In this document: positions 23,163 to 32,507 of the stretch, piece after piece | How positions within the stretch are numbered: position 1 is the first letter of the stretch | Layout: every line of letters starts with the position of its first letter | NCBI GenBank assembly: GCA_001898385.1 | Contig: MKTT01000134.1 | Span: 1 to 46,391, forward strand | Reading direction: 5' to 3' | Source: Planctomycetales bacterium 71-10 | GTDB taxonomy: Bacteria; Planctomycetota; Planctomycetia; Isosphaerales; Isosphaeraceae | Length of the DNA stretch: 46,391 bases | Notes under the pieces: generated by a model | Database searches by the model: none | What the model was told of the DNA's origin: nothing | What the model saw: the letters and a program-made list of their open reading frames with translations, nothing else | Translations under genes and position numbers: made by a program

Positions 23163-23845
23163 GTACGAAAGTCGGGATCATCGCCGAGGGGCCGATCGAC
23201 TACCACCTGATCCCTGCCCTCCTGGAGCGTATCGCTCGGGACCGGGCGGGATACGACTGGCCGGTGCGCCCCGACGATTTGACGCAACTCTTCCCGGTCC
23301 GGAAGCGAGGACACGGTGGCGTGTTGGATATGGTCAGGAAGATGGTGGAAGCACTCTCCCACGAGGTTTACGACCACGCCTTCTACGTGATCCTCCTGGA
23401 TCGGAAGACCCGTGCGGTGCAGGAGGAGGTAAGGCAACTCATCAGCGGCCATGATCGCTTCGTCATGGGCGTTGCCATCGAGGAGATCGAGGCGTGGTGG
23501 CTCGGTGACCGGAGGAACACGCTGGCCTGGACCAACCTAGCGCCTGTACCGCCCGCACATTGCCTGTACGCAGCGGCCGGCTACCACGCCGAGTCGGACG
23601 CCGATCCCAAAGTCACCCTCGACGAACTGACGAGGGAGTCGGACCGCTTCGACCGCTTCTACGGCGAGGGGAACGTCGATATGGCGGAGGAGTTCGCCGA
23701 AGAGTACTGGAAGAACCACGCCCGGTTGGACGACATCCGCTCGCAGTGCTCGGCGGGATATGTGCCGTTCGAAGACGCCACGACGCAGCACTTCCGGAAC
23801 GCCGCCAATCTCGCCAGCCTCAGATCACGCCGCCGTCAGGGATGA
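23159..23845 (+). CDS. DUF4276-like TOPRIM-fold protein
   Basis: A 228-aa protein resembling DUF4276. The start GTG overlaps the ATPase stop (GTGA). The N-terminal strand and acidic residue VGIIAEGPIDYHL, the central YVILLDRKTR and the family stretch VAIEEIEAWWLGD are consistent with a TOPRIM-type acidic active site (E in the first motif, D in the second). Paired with the AAA ATPase upstream it recalls PARIS, whose effector AriB is a TOPRIM nuclease of another family (DUF4435). A nuclease acting on nucleic acid when triggered is inference. It ends in ATGA overlap with the methylase gene. Confidence 0.82.
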   Translation: MSTKVGIIAEGPIDYHLIPALLERIARDRAGYDWPVRPDDLTQLFPVRKRGHGGVLDMVRKMVEALSHEVYDHAFYVILLDRKTRAVQEEVRQLISGHDRFVMGVAIEEIEAWWLGDRRNTLAWTNLAPVPPAHCLYAAAGYHAESDADPKVTLDELTRESDRFDRFYGEGNVDMAEEFAEEYWKNHARLDDIRSQCSAGYVPFEDATTQHFRNAANLASLRSRRRQG

Positions 23846-26838
23846 AGACGATGCCTTCGAATAAACTCCTCATCGAGCAATGGCTACCCATCGAGACGAT
23901 CGGGGCCGAGTGTATGCGGGATGCGAGTGCGGCGAAGAAGCCACCGCTCAACCGGCTGCACGTCTGGTGGGCTCGGCGTCCGCTGACCGTGAGCAGGGCG
24001 GCGATCCTGGCGAGCCTTCTTCCGGCCTACCCGACCGATGAGCCTGAAGTCATGCCATGGCCGGAAAAGTTCCTGTCGCTGTTCCCGAGCTTCGACAGCT
24101 ATAAGGCGTGGTTCGTCAGGCTGATTGGGATCTTGGGCGACCCCGTGGCGGGGAAAAAGCTCATCGAGTGGGCGAAGATCGAGAATAAAAAGCTCAACTT
24201 CAACCCGTATGGCTATGCACGGGCGTTCTCGGTGAATCCAGACGCCGACCACCTCGATCTGCTGTACGACCTGCTGGAATGGACTTGGGGGACACGGGAA
24301 ATCACCTTCTGCGATCCTATGTCGGGGGGCGGCTCAATACCTTTCGAGGCCATGCGGTACGGCCTGACGGTCCACGCAAATGAACTGAACCCCGTGGCGA
24401 GCGTCATCCTGAAAGCGACTCTCGACTACCCGGCCCGCTTCGGACGCTCTCTTGTGGAAGATGTCCGCAAGTACGGTCGCCTTTGGTGCGAGCGGGTACG
24501 GGAGCGACTCGATCCCTACTTCCCGCTCAATTCGCCCGACGAGAACATCTTCGCCTATCTGTGGGCTCGAACCGTTTCCTGCCCGGAGACGGGTAAAGCC
24601 GTGCCGCTGTCTCCGAACTGGTGGCTCAGGAAGGGCAGCGAGCCGATGGCGGTGCGTGTCGTCGCTGATCCCGGAGAGGAGTGCTGTCAGTTCGAGATCG
24701 TCCGTGGGGCGGTGGCTTGTAAGAAGGCTGCCCCCGACAAGGGCACCGTAAATCGTGGGACCGGGATCAGTCCCTGGACAGGAGACACGATCAACGGCGA
24801 CTACATCAAGGCCGAGGCACAGGCGGGCCGGATGGGCCAGCAACTCTACGCCGTTGGGTTCAAGAAGACAGGGACGATCACGTTCCGGTCCCCAACCCAA
24901 GTGGATCTGGAGGCCGTGCAGCGAGCGGAAAATGAGGCAGTAAAGCGACGGCCTCTGTGGGAAGCAGGAAACCTCATTCCCGAGGAGCCACGACGGGAGG
25001 GCCGGGCCGATTGGGCATGCCAAATCTACGGCGCAACTCGATGGTGCGACACGTACAGCCCCAGGCAGATGCTTTCATTTACCACCTTCGTCGAAGCTCT
25101 CGAAGAAGTCACGGGAGAGGCGAAGGGTGTTCTGACTCCCGACCGATTCGCTGCCGTGAGAACGTACCTGAGCCTCGCCATCGGGAAGGCGGCCGACTAC
25201 AACTCCAAGCAGGTTCGGTGGCACGGTGGAAGGGATGTAATCGTCAATACATTCGCTCGCCACGACCTGAGTATGAGATGGAGTTTCGCCGAGTTTGACT
25301 CCAGCAGGAACTTGCTGCCTTGGACAGTCTCGCAGGTCTGCGATGCGACACAAGGTCTAGTCGGTTTCACGGCCACGGCGAACGGCGACTGGTTTACTGA
25401 AAGCATCGACAAGCCTGTCCTTCGTTTGGATCTCCGAACCGGCCCTGCCCAATCGATGAACAGCATTGGAGACGGCCAAATCCGCTGCATTTGCGTCGAT
25501 CCGCCGTACTATGACAATGTGATGTACTCGGAGTGCTCCAATTTCTTCTACATCTGGATGAAAAGGACTCTGGGCGATCAATTCCCCCAACTTTTCGCCT
25601 CCGAACTCACGAACGACGAAGATGAGGCCGTGATGAATGCGGCCCGCTTCAAGGCGATGGGGAAGAAGGCGAAGCCGCTGGCGACTGCCGACTACGAGAA
25701 CAAAATGTTCTCGTGCTTCAAGGAAATGAACCGAGTATTGCACGCTGACGGCGTGCTGACCGTGATGTTCACTCACAAGCAGGTCCAGGCTTGGGATACG
25801 CTCGGGTCTTCGCTGATGCGGGCCGGGTTCCGCATCGATGCCTCGTGGCCGGTCCATACCGAGAGCGAGGCGAGCCTCCATCAAGCCAAGAAGAACGCCG
25901 CAGCCAGCACGATCCTCCTCGTCTGCCGGAAGCGTGAGGCCACGGACGAGCCCGCCTGGTGGGACGACCTCAAGGGCCAGGTCAAACAGACCGCCCGTGA
26001 GACGGCCAGGCGTTTCGAGCAGGAAGGCATCAGAGGGGTCGATCTCTACATCAGCACGTTCGGACCGGCCCTGTCGATCATCTCGGAACGCTGGCCCGTC
26101 CTGACGAGCGACACCGATCCCAAGACCGGCGACCCGATCCCGCTCCAGCCCGGCGAGGCCCTCGACCTCGCCCGCCGTGAGGTCATCAACCTGCGGAAGA
26201 ATGGGCTCCTGCTCGGCCGCTCGGTCGAGTTCGACCCCGTGACCGACTGGTATCTCATGGCCTGGGACGCCTTCCGTGCTCAGGAGTTCCCCGCCGACGA
26301 GGCCCGCAAGCTCGCCCTGGCCCTCGGCCTGGACCTCGAAGCGAACCTCATCCGTGACAAGCGGCTCGTCACCAAGAAGGGCAAGAACGTCACCCTCGCC
26401 CTGCCGACCGCCCGCCGCAAGAAGGGCTTGGTGGACCCGGAGGCCGAGTCGTTCCCCCACCTGATCGACGCCCTGCACACGGCGATGATGGTCTACGAGG
26501 AGGACGGATCGAAGGCGTGCCAGGTCTTCATCGACCGCCACGGCCTGCGGAACGACAGCCGGATCAAGGCCCTGGCCCTGGCGATGATGCAGGCGATCCC
26601 GACCACCCGAGGCAAGGACGGCAAATTCCTTCGCCCGGAAATGACGACCCTCGACGCCCTGCGTCTCCTGGTCTGGGACGACCTTCCCGCCCCGCCCGAG
26701 GAGGTGGTGCCGGTCATCGACAAGGCCCCGACCCTGAAGGGGATGCCGTCCGACATCCTCGGCGAAGACGACGGGGCGGAAGAGGACGACCTGGCTGACG
26801 ACGTGGGCGACGAGGACGACGACACGGAGGACGAGTGA
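23842..26838 (+). CDS. DUF1156 adenine-specific DNA methyltransferase of an anti-phage locus
   Basis: A 998-aa protein. The N-terminal DUF1156 block is LIEQWLPIETIGAECMRDA followed by NRLHVWWARRPL. SAM-binding motif I is FCDPMSGGGSIPFE (D158) and the catalytic motif is CVDPPYYDN (D553-P-P-Y556), as in N6-adenine methylases of the COG1743 type. The Zn-ribbon expected in that family is only partly kept (single Cys in SCPETGK). The C terminus is a strikingly acidic tail of about 28 residues. The start ATG overlaps the previous stop; an ATG 9 nt downstream is an alternative. It probably marks host DNA so that the helicase/ATPase partners attack unmodified phage DNA; this role is inferred from known DUF499/DUF1156 loci. 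Confidence 0.92.
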   Translation: MKTMPSNKLLIEQWLPIETIGAECMRDASAAKKPPLNRLHVWWARRPLTVSRAAILASLLPAYPTDEPEVMPWPEKFLSLFPSFDSYKAWFVRLIGILGDPVAGKKLIEWAKIENKKLNFNPYGYARAFSVNPDADHLDLLYDLLEWTWGTREITFCDPMSGGGSIPFEAMRYGLTVHANELNPVASVILKATLDYPARFGRSLVEDVRKYGRLWCERVRERLDPYFPLNSPDENIFAYLWARTVSCPETGKAVPLSPNWWLRKGSEPMAVRVVADPGEECCQFEIVRGAVACKKAAPDKGTVNRGTGISPWTGDTINGDYIKAEAQAGRMGQQLYAVGFKKTGTITFRSPTQVDLEAVQRAENEAVKRRPLWEAGNLIPEEPRREGRADWACQIYGATRWCDTYSPRQMLSFTTFVEALEEVTGEAKGVLTPDRFAAVRTYLSLAIGKAADYNSKQVRWHGGRDVIVNTFARHDLSMRWSFAEFDSSRNLLPWTVSQVCDATQGLVGFTATANGDWFTESIDKPVLRLDLRTGPAQSMNSIGDGQIRCICVDPPYYDNVMYSECSNFFYIWMKRTLGDQFPQLFASELTNDEDEAVMNAARFKAMGKKAKPLATADYENKMFSCFKEMNRVLHADGVLTVMFTHKQVQAWDTLGSSLMRAGFRIDASWPVHTESEASLHQAKKNAAASTILLVCRKREATDEPAWWDDLKGQVKQTARETARRFEQEGIRGVDLYISTFGPALSIISERWPVLTSDTDPKTGDPIPLQPGEALDLARREVINLRKNGLLLGRSVEFDPVTDWYLMAWDAFRAQEFPADEARKLALALGLDLEANLIRDKRLVTKKGKNVTLALPTARRKKGLVDPEAESFPHLIDALHTAMMVYEEDGSKACQVFIDRHGLRNDSRIKALALAMMQAIPTTRGKDGKFLRPEMTTLDALRLLVWDDLPAPPEEVVPVIDKAPTLKGMPSDILGEDDGAEEDDLADDVGDEDDDTEDE

Positions 26839-26844
26839 TCCACA

Positions 26845-29800
26845 ATGCCGGGACTCTGTGACCTCGACCTCCAGATCTACTACAGTGCGGGCGACGACCC
26901 GCTCCATGCCTTCTTCATCCCGGCCCTCGCCGCATCCGTCCGCTACGACCGCTCGGCGGGCTTCTTCTCCAGCAGCATGCTCGCCGTGGCGGCGGCGGGC
27001 GTGACGAAGCTCATCGCCAACGGGGGCAAGATGCGCCTGCTCTGCGGGGCGCAACTCTCCGAGGACGACGTGGAGGCCATCCGCAAGGGGGAGGCGGATC
27101 TGGAGGCCACCCTCGCCCTGGGGATGGTCAAGACGTTCCGCTCGATCCCCGAAACCACGTTCACGCAGAAGCGGCTGGAAGCCCTGGCGTGGCTCGTCGG
27201 CAGCGGGCAGATGGAGATCAAGGTCGTCCTGCCCACGGACAAGGAAGGGAGGCCGCTGCCAGCCTCGCAGACCGACAGCTACTACCACCCCAAGGAGGGG
27301 ATCTTCACCGACGCCGATGGGCATCAGGTCGCCTTCTCGGGCAGCGTGAACGAATCCGCCACCGCCCTTGAGGACAACTACGAGTCGTTCACCGTCTTCA
27401 ACTCCTGGGAGTTGAGCCCGCCGCACCTGAAGCAGATCGCCATCAAGTTCACGAAGCTCTGGGACGGCAAGGAGAAGGACTGGATTGCCCTGCCGGTGCC
27501 CGAAGCCGTGAAGCGAGAGTTGCTCCGATACCGCCCTAACAAGCCGCCGATCGTCGAACCCGGCGATCCCGAGCCCCCCGTCCAGCCTCCCATCACCCCG
27601 CCTATCGACACCGAGCAGAAGGAGCGGGTCGTCTTCCAGTTCCTCCGGGACGCCCCCCACCTGCTCAACGCCCACCGCCTCGGGATGGCGACCAGCACCG
27701 TCCAGCCCTGGCCGCACCAGATCCGGGTGAGCGACTCGATCGTCGAGCAATTCCCGCATTCGTTCATGCTCTGCGACGAGGTGGGGCTCGGGAAGACCGT
27801 GGAGGCCGGTCTGGCGATCCGCCAGTTGCTCCTCTGCGGTCGGGTCGGCCGTGCCCTGATCCTGGTCCCCAGGAGCGTGCTGATCCAATGGCAGGAGGAA
27901 CTCTACGAGAAGTTCGTCCTGAACGTCCCCCGGTACGACGGCGGCGGCTTCCACGACGTATTCGGCCGGGAACTCAAGGTTCCCAGCGGCACGAACCCCT
28001 GGGACGCCCAGCCCGTCTTCCTGGCGTCGAGCCACCTGGCGAAGCGTCGTGAGCGGCAGGACCAGTTGATCGAAGCCCGGCCCTTCGACCTCATCGTCGT
28101 GGACGAGGCCCACCACGCCCGCCGTAAGGACTTCTTAAATCGGGATCAGTATCGCCCCAACCGACTGCTCGAACTGCTCCAGGGCACCAACGGGAAGCCG
28201 GGGCTGCGAGAGCGGACCAAGGGCCTGCTGCTGCTGACGGCGACCCCGATGCAGATCGACCCCATCGAGGTCTGGGATCTGCTCAAGCTGCTGGGGATGG
28301 GCGGGCGTTGGGGGGCGGGCGAGGACAACTTCCTCAACTACTTCGAGCAGTTCCGCCTGCCGTTCGCCGACATGGACTGGCCCTTCATGCTGGGCATGAT
28401 GAAGGACTACCTCGCCACTGGGGGCGAGTGGGACGCACGCTCCTGCGAGCGTGCCGAGCGGGACGTGGGGCCGGTCGTCTGGGACCAGATCAGGAACCTG
28501 CCCTGGTCGTCGAATCCCGAGCCGACCATCAAGGGGCTCAACCCGGCCGGGCGGAAGACCCTCGTGGCGATGGCCCGCCAGCACACCCCCCTCCAGCGGT
28601 ACGTGTTCCGCAACACCCGGCGACTCCTCCGGGCCTACCACGAGCAAGGACTCCTGAAAGAGAACGTCCCCTTCCGTGACCCGAAGCCGGAATGGGTCGA
28701 GATGCGGCCCGACGAGAAGTCGCTGTACGACCAGATCGAGGAGTACATCCGGGACCACTATCAGAAGTACGAGGCCGAGCGGAAGGGCCTCGGCTTCATC
28801 ATGACCGTGTATCGTCGCCGCCTGACGAGCAGCTTCTACGCCATCCAGCGTAGCCTGGAGCGACGGCTGGAGTTCCTCAAGGGCAAGGACACGAACCTGA
28901 CCGACGAGGACGACACGGACCAGGACGACCTCGAAGCCGACGTGACCGAGTTGCTGCCGATCGCCACCCCCGAGGGCCGCAAGCTCTACCAGGGGGAGAT
29001 CCAGTACGTCGAGGACTTCCTGGCCGGGCTGAGGACCATCGGCACCGACAGCAAGTTCGAGCGGCTCCACGCCCAACTCAACGACTTCCTGAAACGCCGG
29101 GACTCGGTGATCGTCTTCACCCAGTACACGGACACGATGGACTACCTGCGGGAGAAGCTCCGGCAGGTCTACGGCTCCCAGGTCGCCTGCTACAGCGGTC
29201 GGGGCGGCGAGCGTTGGGACGGCCACGCCTGGGCCGGGACGACCAAGGAGGTCATCAAGACGGCCTTCCGGGAGCACACCGAGGTCAAGATCCTGCTCTG
29301 CACCGAGTCCGCTTCGGAGGGCCTGAACCTCCAGACCTGCGGCGTCCTCATCAACTACGACATGCCCTGGAACCCCATGCGGGTCGAGCAGCGGATCGGC
29401 CGGATCGACCGCATCGGCCAGGTCTACCAGCGGGTCTGGGTGCGGAACTACTTCTACGACGACACGGTGGAGTCCACGATCTATCGGCGGCTCGACGACC
29501 GGATCGGCTCGTTCGAGAACGTGGTGGGCGAGCTTCAGCCCATCCTGAGCCGGGTCGCCCGAGCCATCGAGTCAGCGGCGATGGCGGGCGAGGAGCAGCG
29601 GGACGCCCTGATCCGCCAGCAAGTCGATGAGATCAACAAGCTCGCTCGGCAGGGCGAGACGGCGGGCCTGGGTCTGGACCAGATCGCCGGGGAGACGGTG
29701 ACCGCCCCTGCCAACCTGCCCGCCCCGCTCACAATGACCGACCTGGAGCGAACGATCGTCGGCTCCGAAGCCCTCGGCCCCCGATTTCGCCCACATCCGG

Positions 29801-30603
29801 TCCTGGCCGGGGCGCACAGATTGGACTGGAACGGCCAGGACTGGGACGTGACCTTCGACCCGGCCCTGTTCGATCAGCATCCGAACACGCTCAGGCTCCT
29901 CTCGTTCGGCTCGAATCTGCTCTCGGAGATGCTGGACGCCGTGGAGCCGCCCGAACCCCGAGAGGGTCGTGGGCTCCTGACACGCTTCCACGTGGCCTGC
30001 CCCCTTCGTCTCGTCGGGTACTACGGCCTTGGCCCGGACGGTACACCGGAGCGAGTGCTGTCGCTCGCCGGTTTGTGGAAGAGGTTGGACGAGGGGCTGT
30101 CCGGGGAGTTGTCTCCCGAATGGCTCGCCAGGGCACAAGGCGACTTCATCGAGTGCGTAGAGAGGTATCGGGAGCACGACCTGCGGGTGGCCGAGCAATA
30201 CCGCAAGGCCCACGTCGCCTCCTTGGAGGAGTCGATCCGGCAACTTCTGTTACAGGCCGCTTACATCGAGCTAGCACGGAAGGCGAATCGAGGCCTGTTC
30301 GATGAGGACGACGGACTCCCCCTCGACTTCTCCGAGCAGGCGATCCGCCGCCTCAAGCGGCACAAGACCCCCTTCGCCGGGGCACTGAAGCTGGTCGATG
30401 TCTCTTTGCTTAGACCGAGCCCCGACGATGCGAAATATGCCCGCCTCCGAGACGCCTACCCCGACGTGCTGACCCGCCGCTTCGAGGCGGCGAAGATCCG
30501 GCTCGGCGACGTGCTTACGGAGTTGGTGCAGGCGAGGAAGATGGAGCAGAAGCCAGCATCGTTCACTGGGCCGATTAGCACCGTAGATCTTTTGTCGTAC
30601 TAG
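26845..30603 (+). CDS. PLD-like/SNF2-family DEAD-box-type helicase
   Basis: A 1252-aa protein starting 6 bp after the methylase stop. The N-terminal ~220 residues form a phospholipase D-like domain with one H-x-K motif (H148-P-K) and the downstream FSGSVNES segment, common in defence-associated helicases. The SNF2 core has Walker A DEVGLGKTVEAG (about 310-321), Walker B/DEAH VVDEAHHAR (about 419-427), ATPMQIDP, and motif VI QRIGRIDRIGQ (about 849). The C-terminal ~300 residues are unassigned and helical. It is likely the DNA translocase/nuclease arm of the DUF499/DUF1156 system. A second HKD motif is not evident, so nuclease activity would need dimerisation or may be absent. Confidence 0.92.
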   Translation: MPGLCDLDLQIYYSAGDDPLHAFFIPALAASVRYDRSAGFFSSSMLAVAAAGVTKLIANGGKMRLLCGAQLSEDDVEAIRKGEADLEATLALGMVKTFRSIPETTFTQKRLEALAWLVGSGQMEIKVVLPTDKEGRPLPASQTDSYYHPKEGIFTDADGHQVAFSGSVNESATALEDNYESFTVFNSWELSPPHLKQIAIKFTKLWDGKEKDWIALPVPEAVKRELLRYRPNKPPIVEPGDPEPPVQPPITPPIDTEQKERVVFQFLRDAPHLLNAHRLGMATSTVQPWPHQIRVSDSIVEQFPHSFMLCDEVGLGKTVEAGLAIRQLLLCGRVGRALILVPRSVLIQWQEELYEKFVLNVPRYDGGGFHDVFGRELKVPSGTNPWDAQPVFLASSHLAKRRERQDQLIEARPFDLIVVDEAHHARRKDFLNRDQYRPNRLLELLQGTNGKPGLRERTKGLLLLTATPMQIDPIEVWDLLKLLGMGGRWGAGEDNFLNYFEQFRLPFADMDWPFMLGMMKDYLATGGEWDARSCERAERDVGPVVWDQIRNLPWSSNPEPTIKGLNPAGRKTLVAMARQHTPLQRYVFRNTRRLLRAYHEQGLLKENVPFRDPKPEWVEMRPDEKSLYDQIEEYIRDHYQKYEAERKGLGFIMTVYRRRLTSSFYAIQRSLERRLEFLKGKDTNLTDEDDTDQDDLEADVTELLPIATPEGRKLYQGEIQYVEDFLAGLRTIGTDSKFERLHAQLNDFLKRRDSVIVFTQYTDTMDYLREKLRQVYGSQVACYSGRGGERWDGHAWAGTTKEVIKTAFREHTEVKILLCTESASEGLNLQTCGVLINYDMPWNPMRVEQRIGRIDRIGQVYQRVWVRNYFYDDTVESTIYRRLDDRIGSFENVVGELQPILSRVARAIESAAMAGEEQRDALIRQQVDEINKLARQGETAGLGLDQIAGETVTAPANLPAPLTMTDLERTIVGSEALGPRFRPHPVLAGAHRLDWNGQDWDVTFDPALFDQHPNTLRLLSFGSNLLSEMLDAVEPPEPREGRGLLTRFHVACPLRLVGYYGLGPDGTPERVLSLAGLWKRLDEGLSGELSPEWLARAQGDFIECVERYREHDLRVAEQYRKAHVASLEESIRQLLLQAAYIELARKANRGLFDEDDGLPLDFSEQAIRRLKRHKTPFAGALKLVDVSLLRPSPDDAKYARLRDAYPDVLTRRFEAAKIRLGDVLTELVQARKMEQKPASFTGPISTVDLLSY

Positions 30604-30638
30604 GGGCGAGGCACCTTCGAGGGGATAGTTGTCTGGCC

Positions 30639-32507
30639 ATGAAACTCCACCGCCTAGAAATAAAGAACTTCCGCAACTTCAAGGATCTCAATATACGGCT
30701 CGGTCAGCACGCCGTCATCGTGGGTGAGAACAAGGTCGGCAAGTCGAATCTCCTCTTCGCCTTGCGACTGATCCTCGACCCGTCGCTGCCGGATTCCCTG
30801 CGCCAGTTGCGCCAGGAGGACTTCTGGGATGGGCTGCCGGTTCCACGACGAGCGGACGATCGGATCGAGATCTCCGTCGAACTCTCGGGGTTCGAGGGCA
30901 ACGACGATCACCTCGCCCTGCTGGGCGAGTATCTCGTCCAGCCCGACCCGATGGTCGCCCGACTGACTTACGCCCTCCTTCCCATCCCTGGCCGACTCGG
31001 CGGATCGACCAGTGAAGCCGACTACGAGTTCGTGATCTACGGTGGCGGTCGGCCGGAAAGCCGCATCGGCTACGAGTTGAGGAAGCGACTGCCCCTGGAA
31101 CTCTTGGCGGCACTCAGAGACGCAGAGGGCGACCTCGCCAACTGGAGGAAGTCGCCGCTCCGACCGTTGCTCGACCGCATCGCCGGTGACATGGACCGGG
31201 AAAGGCTGCGTGAACTCACCGACTGCGTATCCCAGGCGACGGAAGCCGTCGCCCAATGCGACGAGGTGCGATCGCTCGGCAGGACGATCGCCGAGAAGCT
31301 TCTGGAGATGGTCGGTCCCTCTCACGCATTGGAGACGGCCCTGGGATTCACCCCCGCCGATGGGGACCGCCTCATACGATCGTTGCGGCTCTTCATCGAC
31401 GGTCGGCTCAGGGGCGTAGCGGACGCAAGCCTGGGGTCGGCCAATGTCCTCTATCTGGCCCTCAAGACCCTGGAGCTTGACCATCAGGTGCAACACGGCG
31501 ACCGCTCCCACACCTTCCTCGCCATCGAGGAGCCAGAGGCGCACCTCCACCCGCACGTCCAACGTCTGCTCTATCGATCGTTTCTGCGGCACCGGCAGTC
31601 CTCACCTTCCACCGAACCGGACGGGACGGGCCAGGAATCCCAGTCCACGATCCTCCTGACGACGCACTCGCCCAACATCGTGAGTGTCACGCCCGTCCGA
31701 TCATTCGTGCTATTGAGGCGGTCGGCCGATGGGCTGGCCACCGAGGGCGTCTCCACAGCCACCCTGGAATTGGAACCGGCAGAAGTCGAGGACATCGAGC
31801 GTTATTTGGACGTATCCAGGGGAGAGATGCTCTTTGCGAGGGGGGTCGTGCTGGTGGAGGGGGATGCCGAGGAGTTCATGATCCCCGTGCTGGCTGATCT
31901 GCTCGGCGTGAGCTTGGATGAGAAAGGGATCAGCATCTGCTCGGTTGCGGGGACGCACTTTCTTCCCTATCTCAAGCTCCTCGGTGCCAACGGGCTGAAT
32001 ATTCCGCATGCGGTCATCACCGACACCGATCCGAGGGCGAAGAACACCGGCTACAAGCGGATTCGCAAGATGCTCGACTACTTGGCTCCCGAAGCACTGG
32101 CGGAAGGTGACTCCGACGACAAGATCGCCGAGATAGGAGAGCGGTTCGGGCTGTTCCTCACCGAAGACACATTCGAGATCGCCCTATTCAGAAGCGGAAG
32201 GCATAAGAGTTATGCCAGGACCATCGAGGAGCTATCCGCCAAGAAGATTGCTATGCGGAGGGCGTCGGCGTGGAAGGCCGATCCCGGTTCGATGGTGGTG
32301 TCGAAGCTGCTGCTCGATGTCGATGCGATAGGCAAGGGCCGTTTCTCCCAAAGGTGGGCACGGCACGTCGCAGGGTCCAGCAGCATAAGGTGCCCACAAT
32401 CAGTCTCGGGGGCTCTGCGTTATGTCGTCGGGAAGATCGATGGGGCTGCCCTATCAGGTCGGGGCGGAAACGCTCCGCAGGAACCCCCAGCAGTGGGCAG
32501 CTTATGA
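30639..32507 (+). CDS. OLD-family ATPase-TOPRIM nuclease (GajA-like)
   Basis: A 622-aa protein. The N-terminal ABC-type ATPase has LEIKNFRNFKDL, Walker A VGENKVGKSN (about 28-37), Walker B LAIEEPEAHLHPH (about 294) and the H-loop TTHSPNIV. The C-terminal TOPRIM domain has VVLVEGDAEEFM (glutamate near 407) and ITDTDP (DxD near 461). This is the domain order of OLD nucleases and of Gabija GajA (about 580 aa). The next gene, a UvrD-type helicase, overlaps its 3' end, as expected for class 2 OLD and Gabija loci. It lies 35 bp after the SNF2 gene, so it may share that transcript. The role, nicking or cutting phage DNA, is inferred from the family. Confidence 0.9.
   Translation: MKLHRLEIKNFRNFKDLNIRLGQHAVIVGENKVGKSNLLFALRLILDPSLPDSLRQLRQEDFWDGLPVPRRADDRIEISVELSGFEGNDDHLALLGEYLVQPDPMVARLTYALLPIPGRLGGSTSEADYEFVIYGGGRPESRIGYELRKRLPLELLAALRDAEGDLANWRKSPLRPLLDRIAGDMDRERLRELTDCVSQATEAVAQCDEVRSLGRTIAEKLLEMVGPSHALETALGFTPADGDRLIRSLRLFIDGRLRGVADASLGSANVLYLALKTLELDHQVQHGDRSHTFLAIEEPEAHLHPHVQRLLYRSFLRHRQSSPSTEPDGTGQESQSTILLTTHSPNIVSVTPVRSFVLLRRSADGLATEGVSTATLELEPAEVEDIERYLDVSRGEMLFARGVVLVEGDAEEFMIPVLADLLGVSLDEKGISICSVAGTHFLPYLKLLGANGLNIPHAVITDTDPRAKNTGYKRIRKMLDYLAPEALAEGDSDDKIAEIGERFGLFLTEDTFEIALFRSGRHKSYARTIEELSAKKIAMRRASAWKADPGSMVVSKLLLDVDAIGKGRFSQRWARHVAGSSSIRCPQSVSGALRYVVGKIDGAALSGRGGNAPQEPPAVGSL

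Noticed and set aside
21933..23845. Direct call as a PARIS system
   Set aside because: The effector looks like DUF4276, while PARIS AriB is DUF4435. Only the layout is similar.
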